Part shown: positions 1 to 11,311 of the stretch, one piece after another
Numbering within the stretch: the stretch's first letter is position 1
How the letters are laid out: each line of letters starts with the position of its first letter
Source: Zopfochytrium polystomum
Lineage: Eukaryota > Chytridiomycota > Chytridiomycetes > Chytridiales > Chytridiaceae
Direction: 5' to 3'
Assembly (NCBI GenBank): GCA_025765615.1
Contig: JAIVFJ010000048.1
Span: forward strand, 124,001 to 188,000
Length of the DNA: 64,000 bases
Notes under the pieces: generated by a model
Seen by the model: the letters and a program-made list of their open reading frames with translations, nothing else
What the model was told of the DNA's origin: nothing
Database searches by the model: none
Translations under genes and position numbers: made by a program

Positions 1-512
1 TTATTTTTATTTTTATTTTTATTTTTTAAAGTCTTGGTATCGAAGGGTTTTGCATGTTCGTAGAGTTTTTATTTGTACGTACTGCATATATACATACATA
101 CAGTGCATGTGCCTTTTTTCACTTGCTTTTTCTTTTGTGGGTAATTTTACTGCATGTTGGAACCGACTCACTGCAGTGTTCTTGGTAAACTTGCTTGCAC
201 AGGCTCTCCATCGTCGCGCTCAGGGATATCAGTGACGTGAGGTGCGGGTGGTGGCGGACGTGGGGAGCAGAGCCCGACTAGTCCGACAAGAGCACGTCCG
301 AAGTTTCAAAGGTTACTCCATTGGGCGTTGTTGAGAGCCGTGTTGAGTTGTATTTGCAGGTGGAGATTGATTTCCCTTGCAAATACACGTGTATGAATCT
401 CCGGCCGTGGCGGAGAAGTGTGAGGTGTCCGAAAGTTCGTACAAACCAGCTCCAAAAGAAAGAAATGCGAAAAAAAGGAAAGAAAGCCGTTCGCACAGAT
501 CACCGTCGAGCG
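1..512. other. Left-edge non-coding region, upstream of the Scm3-like gene
   Basis: The first 27 bases are a TTTTA pentamer repeat, the rest is mixed sequence. No open frame here resembles a known protein. An in-frame ATG at 393 lies upstream of the start chosen for the next gene (513), so part of this stretch is its promoter and 5' leader, or a 40-residue N-terminal extension. Confidence 0.5.
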
Positions 513-3500
513 ATGTCGCCTCGCCGTCGACGCGGACGCCCGGCCACGCGCTCCTCCACCACAGCCGGCCGGGCCGCCGCCGCCGCCGCCGCCGCCGCGA
601 TCGCCGCAACCGATTCCGCCGTCGCCGATGCTGCTGCTGCTGCTGCTGTTTCGGCGAGCATCGCCGCTCGACCCAGACGGACGAGGTCATCGACGCGCCA
701 GCAAGCCTGCAACTCGCCGTTGCCCAAGCCACCCAAACTGTACGAGGCGGTTTCCCCGTTCCGAGCTGCGAAAGCAGCAGTGGCAGCAGCAGCAGCAGCA
801 GCAGCATCAGCATCAGCATCAGCAGCAGCATCAGCAACACCTCCACGAGGGAAGAGGTCAGAGGCAGCTGGAAAAGGAAACGATGCCGTCGTCGCCGCAA
901 CCACAGCGTGCGACGCAGCAGCAGCAGCCGCAGCCGCAGCAGGAGCAGCAGCGGCGGCAGAGCCGTCATCAGCAAGAAGCAACAACGGAGTAGGGTGTGC
1001 TCAATCCGACGACAGCAGCAGCAGCAGCGGCAGTGCCAGCAATCGCAGCGATGGGCACAACGATCTCGCTCTCAAGCGCCTGCAGGCGCGCAGCAGACTT
1101 CGCCAGGGGTGGGAAAGAATCTTTGAAAAGTACGGCCGCAACTTTGACAACGAGGCCGACGAGATTGATGTCCATACGGGAAAGATCGTGGTGGACCGTG
1201 GTCATCTGCGGAGCCAAGGAATTTTGCTGTTTGGGGACGCCTCGGAGGGTGGCAGTGGCGGCGGTGCAAACAGTGCGTGTTTTTCGGACGGAAATACTGG
1301 TACGGATGAAGAGCCTGGCGACGATGATGATGACGGCGATGGTGATGGCAGCGACGACGAGGACGATGAGGGCGGCGACGACGGCGGTGAACTCAAAGGA
1401 GACCAGCAGTTGATGCTTCGTGAACTGTCGTCGAAACGCGCATTGCTCAGTGACGTTCCGCGGATCGACTTGGAGGCTATCGGTACCGACGACCCGCCCA
1501 CGAAATATCCATCCCTTTCCGCTCTCTATTCCCTTCCTCCAACTCTCCGTCTCTTTCTCTCTATCTTCCTCGCTTGCTCGCTCGGTGGCTTACTCTCCAT
1601 GTCTCTATACCCCCTCGGTTCTGCACAAAACAAAAAAACAAGAAAAAGGCGATCCTTGTGTGTGGGACGACGCGCCGGACATGGACGGGGAGCAGCACGA
1701 GTTTGACGGCTTGGCCGCATGGGTCGGAAAGGCATCATTTTACGCGCAGGTCCCTCCGGCGCGGCCCGTCAAGAGATCGACCGCGGCGGGCGTAAGTCCG
1801 TCCCTCGGGTCGTCCGGTGCAGTGAGAGCTGCGACGGCAAAGGCCGCGGCGGCCACCCATCCGGCAGTGGCGATGGCTGCTTTGGACGGGAAGGACGCGA
1901 AAACCGCAACCCCGACTTTGTCTCGAACGACCAACGCCACCTCCGGCATCAGCGGTGGTAGTGGCGCAGAACACGAGAAAGGGCAAGCAGAAGCAGGCGC
2001 AGCATTCGCATTGCACGAACCAGAGTCCGCAAAAGCAGACGCATTGGACCGCGACGCCGGAGCCGCTTCTTCAACGGCGCACTCCCAAAGCCATGACGCA
2101 ACCCCCGGCTACAGTGATGGTGACCCAGGCTTGGTAGTCGATCTCGACTTTGTACCTTCAAACTCTGTAGAGAGCGAGACTGATCAGATCGCGAGTACGC
2201 AAAACGACGTAGACCTCAGAACGGGGACCGCAGATCAAGATCAAGGGGAATCTGGTTGGATTGACACCAACGATTATTTCTCAAATAGTCGGACAGACAA
2301 TGGGGTTAGAAGCGAATGCTCCCCTCCGGCAAGAACCACAACCTCTGCAACACCAAAGTCAACGCCATTGACGAGAAGTGTTCCTGATCTCCCGTTTGAA
2401 GGCAGAGAGTCAGCCAGCCCTCGCGAGAGACCTCGATCGGCCACTCACTTGCAAAACTCACCGCAGGATTGGTCAGGTACAAGCTCTAGATTCTCCTCCC
2501 TCCGGTCTCTTTAACCCGAGCCTTGCGGATAGACCGACGAGCAGCGTCCTCCAACTCCAGAGATCAAAGAGATCGCTTCGGCAGATTTGAGGAGAATTTC
2601 GAGCACTTGGGATCCAGGAACGAGACACTTGCCTCGCGTCGATCTGAGCAACACCAGGCTGCGGCGGACGCAGCGCAATACGATCGAAGACAAGATCGCG
2701 AAGCAAGTCCGGTTGGTTCGAGGAATAGGCCAGGCATATTGCGCTCGAGTACGCAGCGTCGCCAAGTGTGGACCGATTTTGAACCCATCAGAGATCGGTG
2801 GGGCGGTTCAAGTTTCAACAGCGGGAGAGAGTTGTACCTTACTCCAAGGGCGGCAAAGCGAACCTATGAGAGCTTTGAGACGAGTCGAGAGCCAACGAAC
2901 CCAATGCTGTTTCGTACCCCTCGCGATGACCGAAGCGAACGCCGGATCTCTTCAGACGCGCAAAACCTCATCAGAAGAGCTTCGGAGCCTCGCATGCGCA
3001 CTGTACGATTCGCGAACGACGACGAGTACGAAAATATTCAAATTTACAACGTCCCTACCAGGATTCGCTACTACGAAGATTTAGATAATGCAGACAATCG
3101 GTCTTCGCAGGTGAGCAGGGCAAAGTTCTTGATTTTTGAATCCCAGAAGTTAAGGCAGGCCTACAGTCTTTGCCTCGTAGACGATATATTGTTTCGCAGA
3201 CCATCTATGAAACGGACGAGCTCCCAACAGGCGACTCACACCTATCCTCGCACTATTTCGACTCCCGTTTACATTTAGGCCAGAACCCTTCCCGTCTTCT
3301 GCGTGTCGTCGACAGGGACACTTCTCGACGGCTACTGGCTGCTCGTTTCCAGCAGCTGGACCAAATGGCTTCCGAAGATGATGACTACTCGGGACCGCAG
3401 CCAGTAAACAGACGACGAGCGATGAGTCCACGTGGCTCGCAACCAGAGATAAGCCCAACATCCCACCGTCAAGGCGTGAGACATGACGACTGGATGCCGC

Positions 3501-5716
3501 AACGCCGAGAACTCGATTATAGGATAGGTCCACGGGCGTCTGGCCGCGTCCATCAAGAAGCTCGGCTGCTCTCGGACGGCCGCCATCCGCTTTTTTCGAG
3601 CAGCCGCGCCATTGAGAATGAGCGTTTCTCCGAACTGGAGCAGGACGAATACGAATTCTCTCGACATCCAGACGGCGAGCTCAATAATCGAGAAGACCTT
3701 GCGAATCGGACGCCTCGGCAACCCCACAGAGAAAGTCGGCCCAACACACAGAGAGTCAAGCAGGAGATTGTCAACCCCGTGAAAGAGTCCCGCACAAACC
3801 CGCCCAACCAACTTCGACGGGCTGATGAATTGGACCGACTGAAAGCAACGCCCAGCAAGAGCGATACCCCTCTCAGGGTCAAGATCAACGGGTGTAGGGC
3901 TGGCCCAAGTATGAGTGTCGGGAGTCGACTGCCACCAGAAGCGCCGAAAGCTTTTGCAGTAGGTCGGGAAAACGCATTGGAATGTAATACCAACGTTAAA
4001 CTGGAGTGTGATACCTACAAAATCGGGTCCGCATCGCCGGCTGCCTGCCAAGCTGGGCGCACGCAAGCCGCAGAACACGACAAAGCTGCCACTAACAGAG
4101 AAAGTGCGACAGCGCTGAGGTCAGCAGACAACTTTGCCAGCGCATCAGGCAGAAGATTCCGAGACGAAGGCACTGATTTTGAAGCGGACCGACTTGCGGT
4201 AAAGCAAGAAATTTGGACGGTGCCCCAAAAGTCACCAGCTGCGCTACGGCGAGGAGTGGACAGTGAAGCGGTTGTTCTCAAGCGGGAAGAAGTCCAAGGC
4301 AGTGCTCCTGCTCGCTTAGTTGCCAAACAACAGGCCCCGCGACCAGCCGTTGATAGTATCTTGGTGCTATCGCCGCCTTTGCCCGCACAGCGGTCATTGC
4401 GCGACACTGCTGGCGGTGACAGCAACAGTGCAACTCTGGCTCGCGGTGGACCGGACGAAGCGCGCAGCGGCTCCGGCGGCGGTCCCTCGTCAGCAAGGCG
4501 TTCATCTCAATTCTTGGACCGACCTGCGGCCGTCACGAGACCAGTCGTTGGAAGCGCGACCGCATCCTCGTCGACTCGGCCAGCCGCCAAGCGACCACCC
4601 CGATCGCGCAACAACACCGACTCCACACAGCGCGAAGCCACGGGCGCATCTTTTATGCGTGGGGAAGCGGCCGACAGCGATGCTCCGAGCGGCGGTGGCC
4701 GTATCCCACGGAATGACGACACTGCAGCAGCAGCCAATGTCTCGCCGTTCATTGGGAAGCGTTCCACAATAGGGCCGCTGCCCGCGCAGACAAAAAGACC
4801 CGCTCGCCCACCACCGCTCGCCGTGAACGAAGCTCGGCGGGGGGGGTGGTGGTGGTGGTGCGACGGAGACTCTTGCGGCCAGCAGCGCATCGGCAAGAGC
4901 GGCCGGGCCGGCGGCTGGGAACCCGCGGCGCGAGGTGGCCGCGCTCAAAGTCGCCTCTGAAGACGACGCGATTTTGATTGTTTCCTCCGACAACGAGGAC
5001 GGCGATGATGCTGTGGCGCCGCCGCGGCCTGCGGCGCGGGCGTCGCGCACGGCGGCGGCGGAGGCGGCGGCGAGCGGCAGCAGGCGGAATGGGGCGGAGG
5101 AGGAGGAGGAGGAGGCAGAGTCCGTGGGTTTGTCCCCTCCGCGGCCGCCGCCGCGGGCGAGCCGCCGCACGCCAACGCGAGCGGCCGCTGCAAGAGGCCG
5201 CGGTGCGAAGAAGGCGGCGGCGGCGGTGGCGCAGCCGCGCCGGCAAAAGCGGCCAGCAGCTCCAGCTGCTGCGGCGGCTGCTGCGAGCGGGTGGGACGCT
5301 GTCGCGTCGAGTGTGACCACCGCCTCCACGACTACCACCACGCCGTCGTTGTCGACAACAGCGATAACGCTGCCGCCGTCGCCGCCTCCCAGGAAGAGAC
5401 GGCGGAAGAGCGAGCCGGTGAGCGCTGTGAGGAAGATGACCAAAGATGAGGTGAGTCGCAGACTGCTAATATCACTATTTATTTCCTTTTTTTGCGCACT
5501 CGGGGCTTTTGTGTGTGTGTGTTGTGTGTTGTGTTGTGTTGTGTTCTGTGTGTGTGTGTGTGTGTGTGTTATGTGTTTGTGAACGTGTATGTACGTTTGT
5601 TTTTTGTTTAGCCGGCTCCATTGAAACTAAAACATCCCCTCTTCCCATCTTTTCTTTCCACGTCACGGTGCACTTAGATCGAGTTTGAATTGAACGATCC
5701 ACTGGGGCTTCCGTGA
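513..5716 (+). CDS. scm3: Scm3/HJURP-type centromeric histone (CENP-A) chaperone, long form
   Basis: Scm3 delivers the CENP-A/H4 dimer to centromeres. The diagnostic block lies at about 1075-1205: a helix with the motif GWERIFEKYG, followed by DEIDVHTGKIVVDRGHLR, the fungal Scm3 CENP-A-binding signature. Phase-checked exons are 513-1482, 1649-2476, 2533-3110, 3200-5450 and 5678-5716, the last encoding a short tail ending in DPLGLP. The product is about 1554 residues, much longer than yeast Scm3, and nearly all the rest looks disordered. The N-terminus has an AT-hook-like RRRRGRP, then alanine, serine and acidic tracts. Four psi-K-x-E SUMO consensus sites (VKQE near 3756 and 4199, VKLE near 3994, LKRE near 4276) and a SIM-like ILIVSSDNED (about 4972-5001) lie in the C-terminal half. 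The frame breaks at a run of eight G (4839-4846); removing one base restores it. ATG 513 was chosen because it precedes the AT-hook-like stretch; ATG 393 is in the same frame. Family call secure, exact ends less so. Confidence 0.8.
4839..4846 (+). other. G8 homopolymer where the Scm3-like reading frame shifts
   Basis: Upstream of this run the long exon is open in one frame. Downstream the next frame is open with a poly-Gly stretch leading into residues REVAALKVASEDD. No GT-AG pair is needed if one G is surplus. A sequencing error or a real frameshift fits the data. Confidence 0.6.
5546..5569 (+). repeat. (GT)n microsatellite inside the last Scm3 intron
   Basis: About twelve uninterrupted GT units, preceded by irregular GTGTT units. 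It lies in the 227-bp final intron (5451-5677). Confidence 0.9.
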
Positions 5717-6314
5717 GGGAGTGAGTGGTTATTTTTGTGGTGGTTGGTTTGCGGGGGGGTGAGAAGATAGAAGTCTGTAATTCGCCGCCAGCTCCCGTCA
5801 CACTGCAGGCATCTTGGGGCCAATGGGGCCTAATTTTTGGAGATTTATCTAGTTGCCCCTTCCTTCCCTTGCAGATTGAAAGAGAGGAAGGGGTTAAGGA
5901 GCCCTTTTTTTTTTTCCCCCCCCGAGTTTGTGCGGCCATATGAATGCAGTGTTTTGGTACGGGGGGTTCTGGGTGGTGGCGGGGTGGTTGCAGCAGCTGC
6001 AGGAGCGGGCTGTTGGGACCCAAGCGAGCTAGCTGCAAAGGGGGCGTAGAAGTGAATAATACTAGCGGTAAACGGCCGCCATCGGTTCTTTGAGACACAC
6101 TTTACTTTTTTTTTTTTTTTTTTTTTTTGGGACAAGCATTTTTCAGCGAGGTGCGGCAAAACGAGAAGAAGAAACGAAAAGAAGGACGGCCTTGTCAGTC
6201 AACGAAATCGAAACGACCCGGAGCAGCACCCGACAAATCCAAATCTGCTTTCAACTTCGCTGAACTCTGAAAATCTCTCTCTCGCTCCCTCTCTCTCTCT
6301 CTATCTCTCGGCCA
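5717..6314. promoter_or_regulatory. Scm3-FYV7 intergenic region
   Basis: This 598-bp stretch holds the Scm3-like 3' end and the FYV7 promoter. It contains a T tract at about 6105-6128 and a CTCT-rich pyrimidine stretch (about 6277-6309) directly before the FYV7 ATG. I see no coding signal in it. Confidence 0.5.
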
Positions 6315-6473
6315 ATGGACTACGGAGCCGAGCGGCGGCACAGGCTGCGCCTGCAGTCGTTCGCCCTCTCAAAGATTAAGAAAAAGTACCGCAAGCTGGT
6401 GGAGAAGGAAGCTGGGCGGCCCCCGCTCGTCGGGCCGCCGCGGCGTCCTGTTGCGCGTGACGACGACGACAAT

Positions 6474-6508
<35 letters not shown>

Positions 6509-6544
6509 CCCGGACGAGGAGATCGTGATCGATCCGGACGCGCC

Positions 6545-6577
<33 letters not shown>

Positions 6578-7061
6578 TGGCGAGGAGGACGACGAGGACG
6601 AGGCCGCCGACGACGACGGCGGCGGCGGCCGCCGTCGCCACGGCAAACCGACTACGGCGGCCGCCGCCGCCGCCGCGAAAACCAAGAAACCCGGCGGCGG
6701 GCTCCTTGCGCGCGCGGCCGAGATCGCGGCGAAGCGCGACGCGGCGCGGCGCGAGCGCGAGGCGAACGCGCGCAAAAAGAGCGAGTACTTCGCGCGGCGC
6801 ACCGCCGCGCACAGCGTCATGACGCGGCGGACGAGGCGCGGGCAGCCGGCGCTGAACGCGCAGATTTCGGCGATTTACGAGAAGCTGGCGGGCGAGCAGA
6901 AGAAGACGACGGGAACGGGGACGGGGACGGCCAAAAAGAAGACAGGGGGACCAACTGGGGTGACGGCGACGACGACGACAAAGTCGTCGATGCGCGGTGG
7001 GAGAAAGCCACAGGGGAACGGGGCGGTCAGCAGCAACAGCAACAGCAGCAGCAGGCGGTAG
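6315..7061 (+). CDS. fyv7: FYV7/TAP26-type rRNA-processing protein
   Basis: A single-exon gene of 248 residues. The C-terminal block, at about residues 158-195, carries the FYV7 family signature: basic helices ending in HSVMTRRTRRGQPALNAQI and then an EKL helix. FYV7 acts in nucleolar 18S rRNA maturation (family knowledge). The N-terminus has KIKKKYRKLVEKE, also typical. Between them is a disordered insert of polyglycine, eleven serines and acidic residues, encoded by GGC, AGC and GAC repeats. The ATG follows a pyrimidine-rich leader. An AATAAA lies about 35 bp after the stop. The next gene starts only 201 bp downstream on the same strand. Yeast FYV7 is shorter (about 150 residues); the extra length is low-complexity sequence. 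Confidence 0.82.
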
Positions 7062-7262
7062 TACGCACGCACGCGCAGACGCGCAGCGGGTAGTAAATAA
7101 AGTATTAGTGGTAACACACACTCTCTATTTAATACTGCAGTAGATAAAGAAAGAAAGAAAGGGTCAAGGCCGAAAGCAAAAACATGGCGCAGTGTGGGTG
7201 TGGGGCAAAAAAGAAAGAAACTCTTGTCAGCAAGCAGCCAGCAGCAAGCAGCACACCGCACC

Positions 7263-8087
7263 ATGGCCATCGTCGAGGAGATCAACGTCGCAGGTGAGCG
7301 CCCGACCGGCCCCCCCCCCCCCTCCCCCGTCAAACCCAGTGCGTTGCATGCGCACCAAGGTCTTCGGCCCACGTGAACCTTGCTTGTGCGCTGTGAAACA
7401 CGGCGAAGACTGTTCCCCGCGATCCGAAGATGAAAACTCGCTCGCTGCGTCAAGCACCGGGCACATGCAATGACGATCACATCCCGTTACTGACCAGCTG
7501 CGCTACCTCCCTTCTTTCTAGAGGACGAGCGGGACGAGGACTACGTCACCGAGGAGTCTGTGAGTGTATTCTTCTTTCGAGAATGGGCCGGCTCACTCCT
7601 GACGGACCTCTCTCTCGCTTTCTCCCGGCACCCGCATCTTTTTTTTTTCTTTTGTATAGGACGAGGACGAAGGCTACGACGACGAAGATGACGACGACAT
7701 TTACAACGAAACCATCTTTGAGCGGATCGCGGCGCTCGTCGACGTGGTGCCCCCGCTGAGCCGGTACCGCATCGAGAAGCTGGTCGGCGCGACGGTCCGG
7801 ACGGTGCAGACGGGCTTCCGGTGGGCGGGTAAAGGCGCATGGATCCTGGCCACGGGCGGCTTCCTGATTGCTCTGCCCGTCGCGTTGGAGTACGAGCGGG
7901 AGTCGTTTGCGCTGCAGCAGGAGAACCAGCAGAGGCTGCAGCAGGCCCAGACGCAGGTGCGTTTTTCTCTCGTTTTTAGTGCAGGCCAATGGCCCCTTCG
8001 TGTTTGTCTGTCCTTTCTCCATTGCGTTTTTTTTTCTTCCTTCGCCCCCCTTCGAGCTGACACTGAGGTACCCACCGTCGCCCCCCT

Positions 8088-8126
<39 letters not shown>

Positions 8127-8209
8127 CTTTTCTCTCTCCCGGCGGCTTTTCTCTCTTTTCTCGTCGCTGGCAGATGGTTCAGGGGGCAGCAGCGGCGGCT
8201 GCTTCATGA
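7263..8209 (+). CDS. tom22: TOM22, mitochondrial import receptor subunit
   Basis: Tom22 is the central receptor of the outer-membrane TOM complex. Phase-checked exons are 7263-7293, 7522-7559, 7660-7956 and 8174-8209, giving 133 residues, close to the family's usual 140-150. Exons 1-3 open with an acidic cytosolic segment (DEDEGYDDEDDDD), as needed for presequence docking. The core follows: TIFERIAALVDVVPPLSRYR, with the PP that is conserved in Tom22. Then comes the transmembrane segment around WAGKGAWILATGGFLIALPV and the acidic EYERESF on the intermembrane side. The short last exon adds a poly-Ala tail. An AATAAA lies at about 8365, beyond the stop. Confidence 0.9.
8091..8123 (+). repeat. 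(AC)n microsatellite in TOM22 intron 3
   Basis: Sixteen AC units, within the 217-bp intron 7957-8173. Confidence 0.95.
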
Positions 8210-8509
8210 ATGATGGGTTAAGGACTGATTGCATGGTCCAACGGATGAGCCGCCGAGGTGCCTCTTGGTTAGGCTTCTCTCTTCTTCTTCTTCTAGTTTC
8301 GGTTCTTGCATGTGCATGCATCGGATGAACTGTAGTATGCCTTTTTCTTCCCAATCACCCTTCCAATAAAGGCGCGGAACGCATTTCGCTTTGTTATACT
8401 ATCCGGCCCTTTTTTTTTTTTTTTTTTTTTCACCAAACCAACCGAAACCCGACCCCCAACCCAGCATAACCCACCCACACACCCCCCGCGTTTCTCGCCA
8501 AAAGATTTT
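8210..8509. other. Convergent 3' region of TOM22 and ZMYND12
   Basis: 300 bp between two stop codons facing each other. It includes a T tract (about 8409-8430) and an AATAAA on the plus strand near 8365 that could end TOM22 transcripts. No other feature seen. Confidence 0.5.
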
Positions 8510-8865
8510 TCACTGAGGTGGAAGCATTTGTGAAGACGCGATGGTGCTTGACCGTCTCCCTGTCGGCGCCCTCCCCGACTGCGCTATTTCGGCAACGATT
8601 TGCTTGAATATCGTTCGCGCCTCGATGGTGAGCGAGTGTTCACGACCCAAGGCGGCTTCGTACACTAGACGGTTTTTACACGGAAGTGCGCCAACAACAC
8701 AAAGAAAAAGTAGAAGGAAATCTGTCAGATAAAACCGGTACGCAAAAGCGAGGTCGAGGCTGGAAGAAAGAACTCGAAGGCGGAGAACTGGGAAGTTCTT
8801 TCAAGGTTTTCGCGCAACTCGCTCACTGGCTCACTCACCTATACTCGCGCACTCACACAGGCACA

Positions 8866-8898
<33 letters not shown>

Positions 8899-9744
8899 GC
8901 TCTCTCTCTCTCACTCTTTCTGTCCCTCTCTCACTCCCACACTCCCTCCTTGTCCTCACCCTCCAAAGCCTTTGCCGCAAACTCCTTGGCCTTCTCGAAC
9001 CTCCCGTACGACGAATGCAGCTGCCCGAGGACGAGGTTCACTTCCGCCGCCGCCGTCGGGGTCGCGTAGTTTGTCCGGAACACGTAGATGGTGCTGAAGA
9101 TCTGCTCGGCTTCGGCCTGCTGCGCCTCGTCTAGAGTCGGACGCCGGCGTTTTTTTTTAAAAAAAAAAAAAAATAATGATAATAATAATAAGAAAGGAGA
9201 CGAACTGGCAAAAACCAGAAGCGAGCGAGGGGGAGGACAGGGAAGCGGGGAGATTGCGCGCTAAAGAACGCCCGGCCCTTGCCAAGTCTTCACGCGCCCG
9301 CACTTACCAAGTGTCTCCTCGCGTGACTTGAGCGCCGGCTTCCATATGCTGATGATCTGGTCAAACACGCTGGTGACGTGGTCGATGCGCCCTTGCTTGT
9401 GGAACACGTTGCCCAGCTGGAAGTAGCCGCCCGTGACTGGCGGGGGAAAAAAAAAAAAAGGTGAAAAAAAAGTAAGAGGACGCCCCAACCCAAAAAAAAA
9501 AAAGAAGTTGGTTAAGGCAGAGGTGGAAAGGGTCGGCACAGAAAAGGAAAAAAAAGGAAGGAAAAAAAAACAACATGTTGGAGCGGGCTTTTGCACCTCG
9601 CGTAAGTCGGGAACGAAAATGGAAGTGGGAATCGCCATGACGAAAACCGGGGGCAGAGACGAAAGCGATGAGGGGAAGGGAAACTACTCACCTGAAATAT
9701 GGTTTGGGCCGTTGTCGAGGGAGGAGAAGTATATCTGCCAAAAG

Positions 9745-9781
<37 letters not shown>

Positions 9782-11080
9782 AACGACGTCAGCGCATCTT
9801 CAAAAAAGAGCAAACCGAAAAAAAAAAAAAGAAAAGAAAAAAAAAGTGAATTGCTCGCCCGCCCCACATCGTGCGCCAGCTGCGAAAGAGCCTCGTCGTA
9901 GTTCCCCTGGGACGCGTACAGCAGACCGAAATTCCGATGCAGCTGCGAGCGCACCTTGTTCGCGCACGACTCTGCTTTGAGCACCGCCCATTTCGCGAGG
10001 GACAGGTAGTCCTCGGCTTGCCGGTACTGCTTTAATCCTTGAGTGGCAAGTGCGGGGAGCAGTAAGGGTGGGGAGGGGGTGGAGGTGGGCGAAGGGAGAT
10101 TTGGAGTTTAAGGGTGTGTTTTTGGGACCCACTCCTCCCCTCCACTCGGAGCAACGGGTCTCGCGCACCAATGCTGGCCTCTCCCAACAGCAAGTAGGAC
10201 GGAACGAGCTCGATGCTGTTTTGGCCGTGCACGTCCATGGAAAATCGGAGAGCTTGGAGCGCTGCCGGGATCGCCAGGTCGTACTGGGTTTGGTGGGGGG
10301 GCGTTTTTTGCGGTATTGGCGTTTTACTGTAGAGTACTCGGCCGAAAGCGACAAAACAAAAAAGGCAAAGTTCCATGGGCTCCCCACCTTTCCCTCGAAC
10401 AGCTTCTTGTGCGCTTCAGTCTTTGAAAGCTCCAGCAGTTGTATCTTGCGGTTGTTCAAGACAGAGTGGAACTGATTCATTTCCTCGATGCGGCGGGTTG
10501 GGGGGCGGGGGTGGGCGACGTCCGGTTAAACGATTTGGTACCGACCTGTCGATGTCGTGTCTGCTTCTCGCGATGTATCCGCTCCTCCTCAGACCCCAGA
10601 ACCGCCACAGGTGTCCTGAAAGTGTTGGAGTTGAACGATGTCGGTTTGTTGTCCAATTTTTGTCGGTATTGAGAGAAATATTCTTGACTGTACCTCAAGG
10701 AAATGAGAAGCGAGCAAATCTTTTCGTGGATACCCCGAAAGTCCGTGATTTGGTGATCCTTATCGCTTGCAGGTTGTTGGATGGAAAAAAAAAGATCGCA
10801 CGGCAACGTCAAGGTGAACTTTATGGTCACCTCGAATACTGGCCTTACCAGTAGAATGTCACGCGACAGTCCTTGCACTGAATGTAGCTGCAGTAATAGG
10901 GTTATCGTTGCACTTTGACCCGAAAATCTTAAGAGAGAGGCTTACGCGGGCTTTCCACATAGTTCGCAATCTAGTCTAACGCCTTCGATAGATTAATGGT
11001 CGTTTAGCTGGTGCGCAACCCTCCAATCTCCAAACTAAACCTTTCGGATTAGCCAGAGGATTGATAGCTGTCGCTTGCAT
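8510..11080 (-). CDS. ZMYND12: ZMYND12 homologue: MYND zinc finger plus TPR, flagellar axoneme protein
   Basis: Animal and algal ZMYND12 works with TTC29 in the axoneme, near inner dynein arms (family knowledge). Twelve exons join in phase: 11041-11080, 10946-10982, 10849-10887, 10694-10765, 10546-10615, 10388-10483, 10169-10283, 9868-10037, 9692-9734, 9308-9436, 8960-9130 and 8510-8664. They give 378 residues, as in animals. All eight MYND ligands are present: C19, C22, C30, C33, C39, H43, H52 and C56, ending in GIHEKICSLL. TPR helices follow, with recognisable segments AHKKLFEGK, NSIELVPSYLLLGEASIG and SQLHRNFGLLYASQGNYDEA. Intron 1 has a weak donor (GTTTAG). The intron after exon 8 is full of A tracts. 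MED20 ends 232 bp upstream of the ATG on the same strand. The gene implies a flagellated life stage. Confidence 0.9.
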
Positions 11081-11311
11081 CGCGCGATGTTGCCGAGATA
11101 TGGGTGGTTCGATCTTGTTTCGTGCGCTCGGTGCGTGCTGCGTGCGCAACATCACAGCCATTGCTCCCGTAGTCTCGGTGTCGGATCGAGACGTGGTAGT
11201 GAAATTGTCGAAGATCAATTCACACTTCTCAATATTATATTCTCTTATACACATTGACATAGCATTGGCATCAGCAATCAAACGCAAAGCGCATCCAAAC
11301 AGGGGCAAGGG

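Noticed and set aside
321..392. N-terminal extension of the Scm3-like frame upstream of ATG 393
   Set aside because: The extension would need a TTG start codon; a eukaryotic nuclear gene is expected to use ATG.
500..985. Long minus-strand and alternative plus-strand frames rich in Ala, Gln or Ser
   Set aside because: They are shadows of CAG/GCN repeat DNA inside the Scm3-like exon and carry no domain.
6320..6820. Minus-strand ORF opposite FYV7
   Set aside because: Low-complexity antisense of GC-rich repeats; the plus strand has the conserved FYV7 signature.
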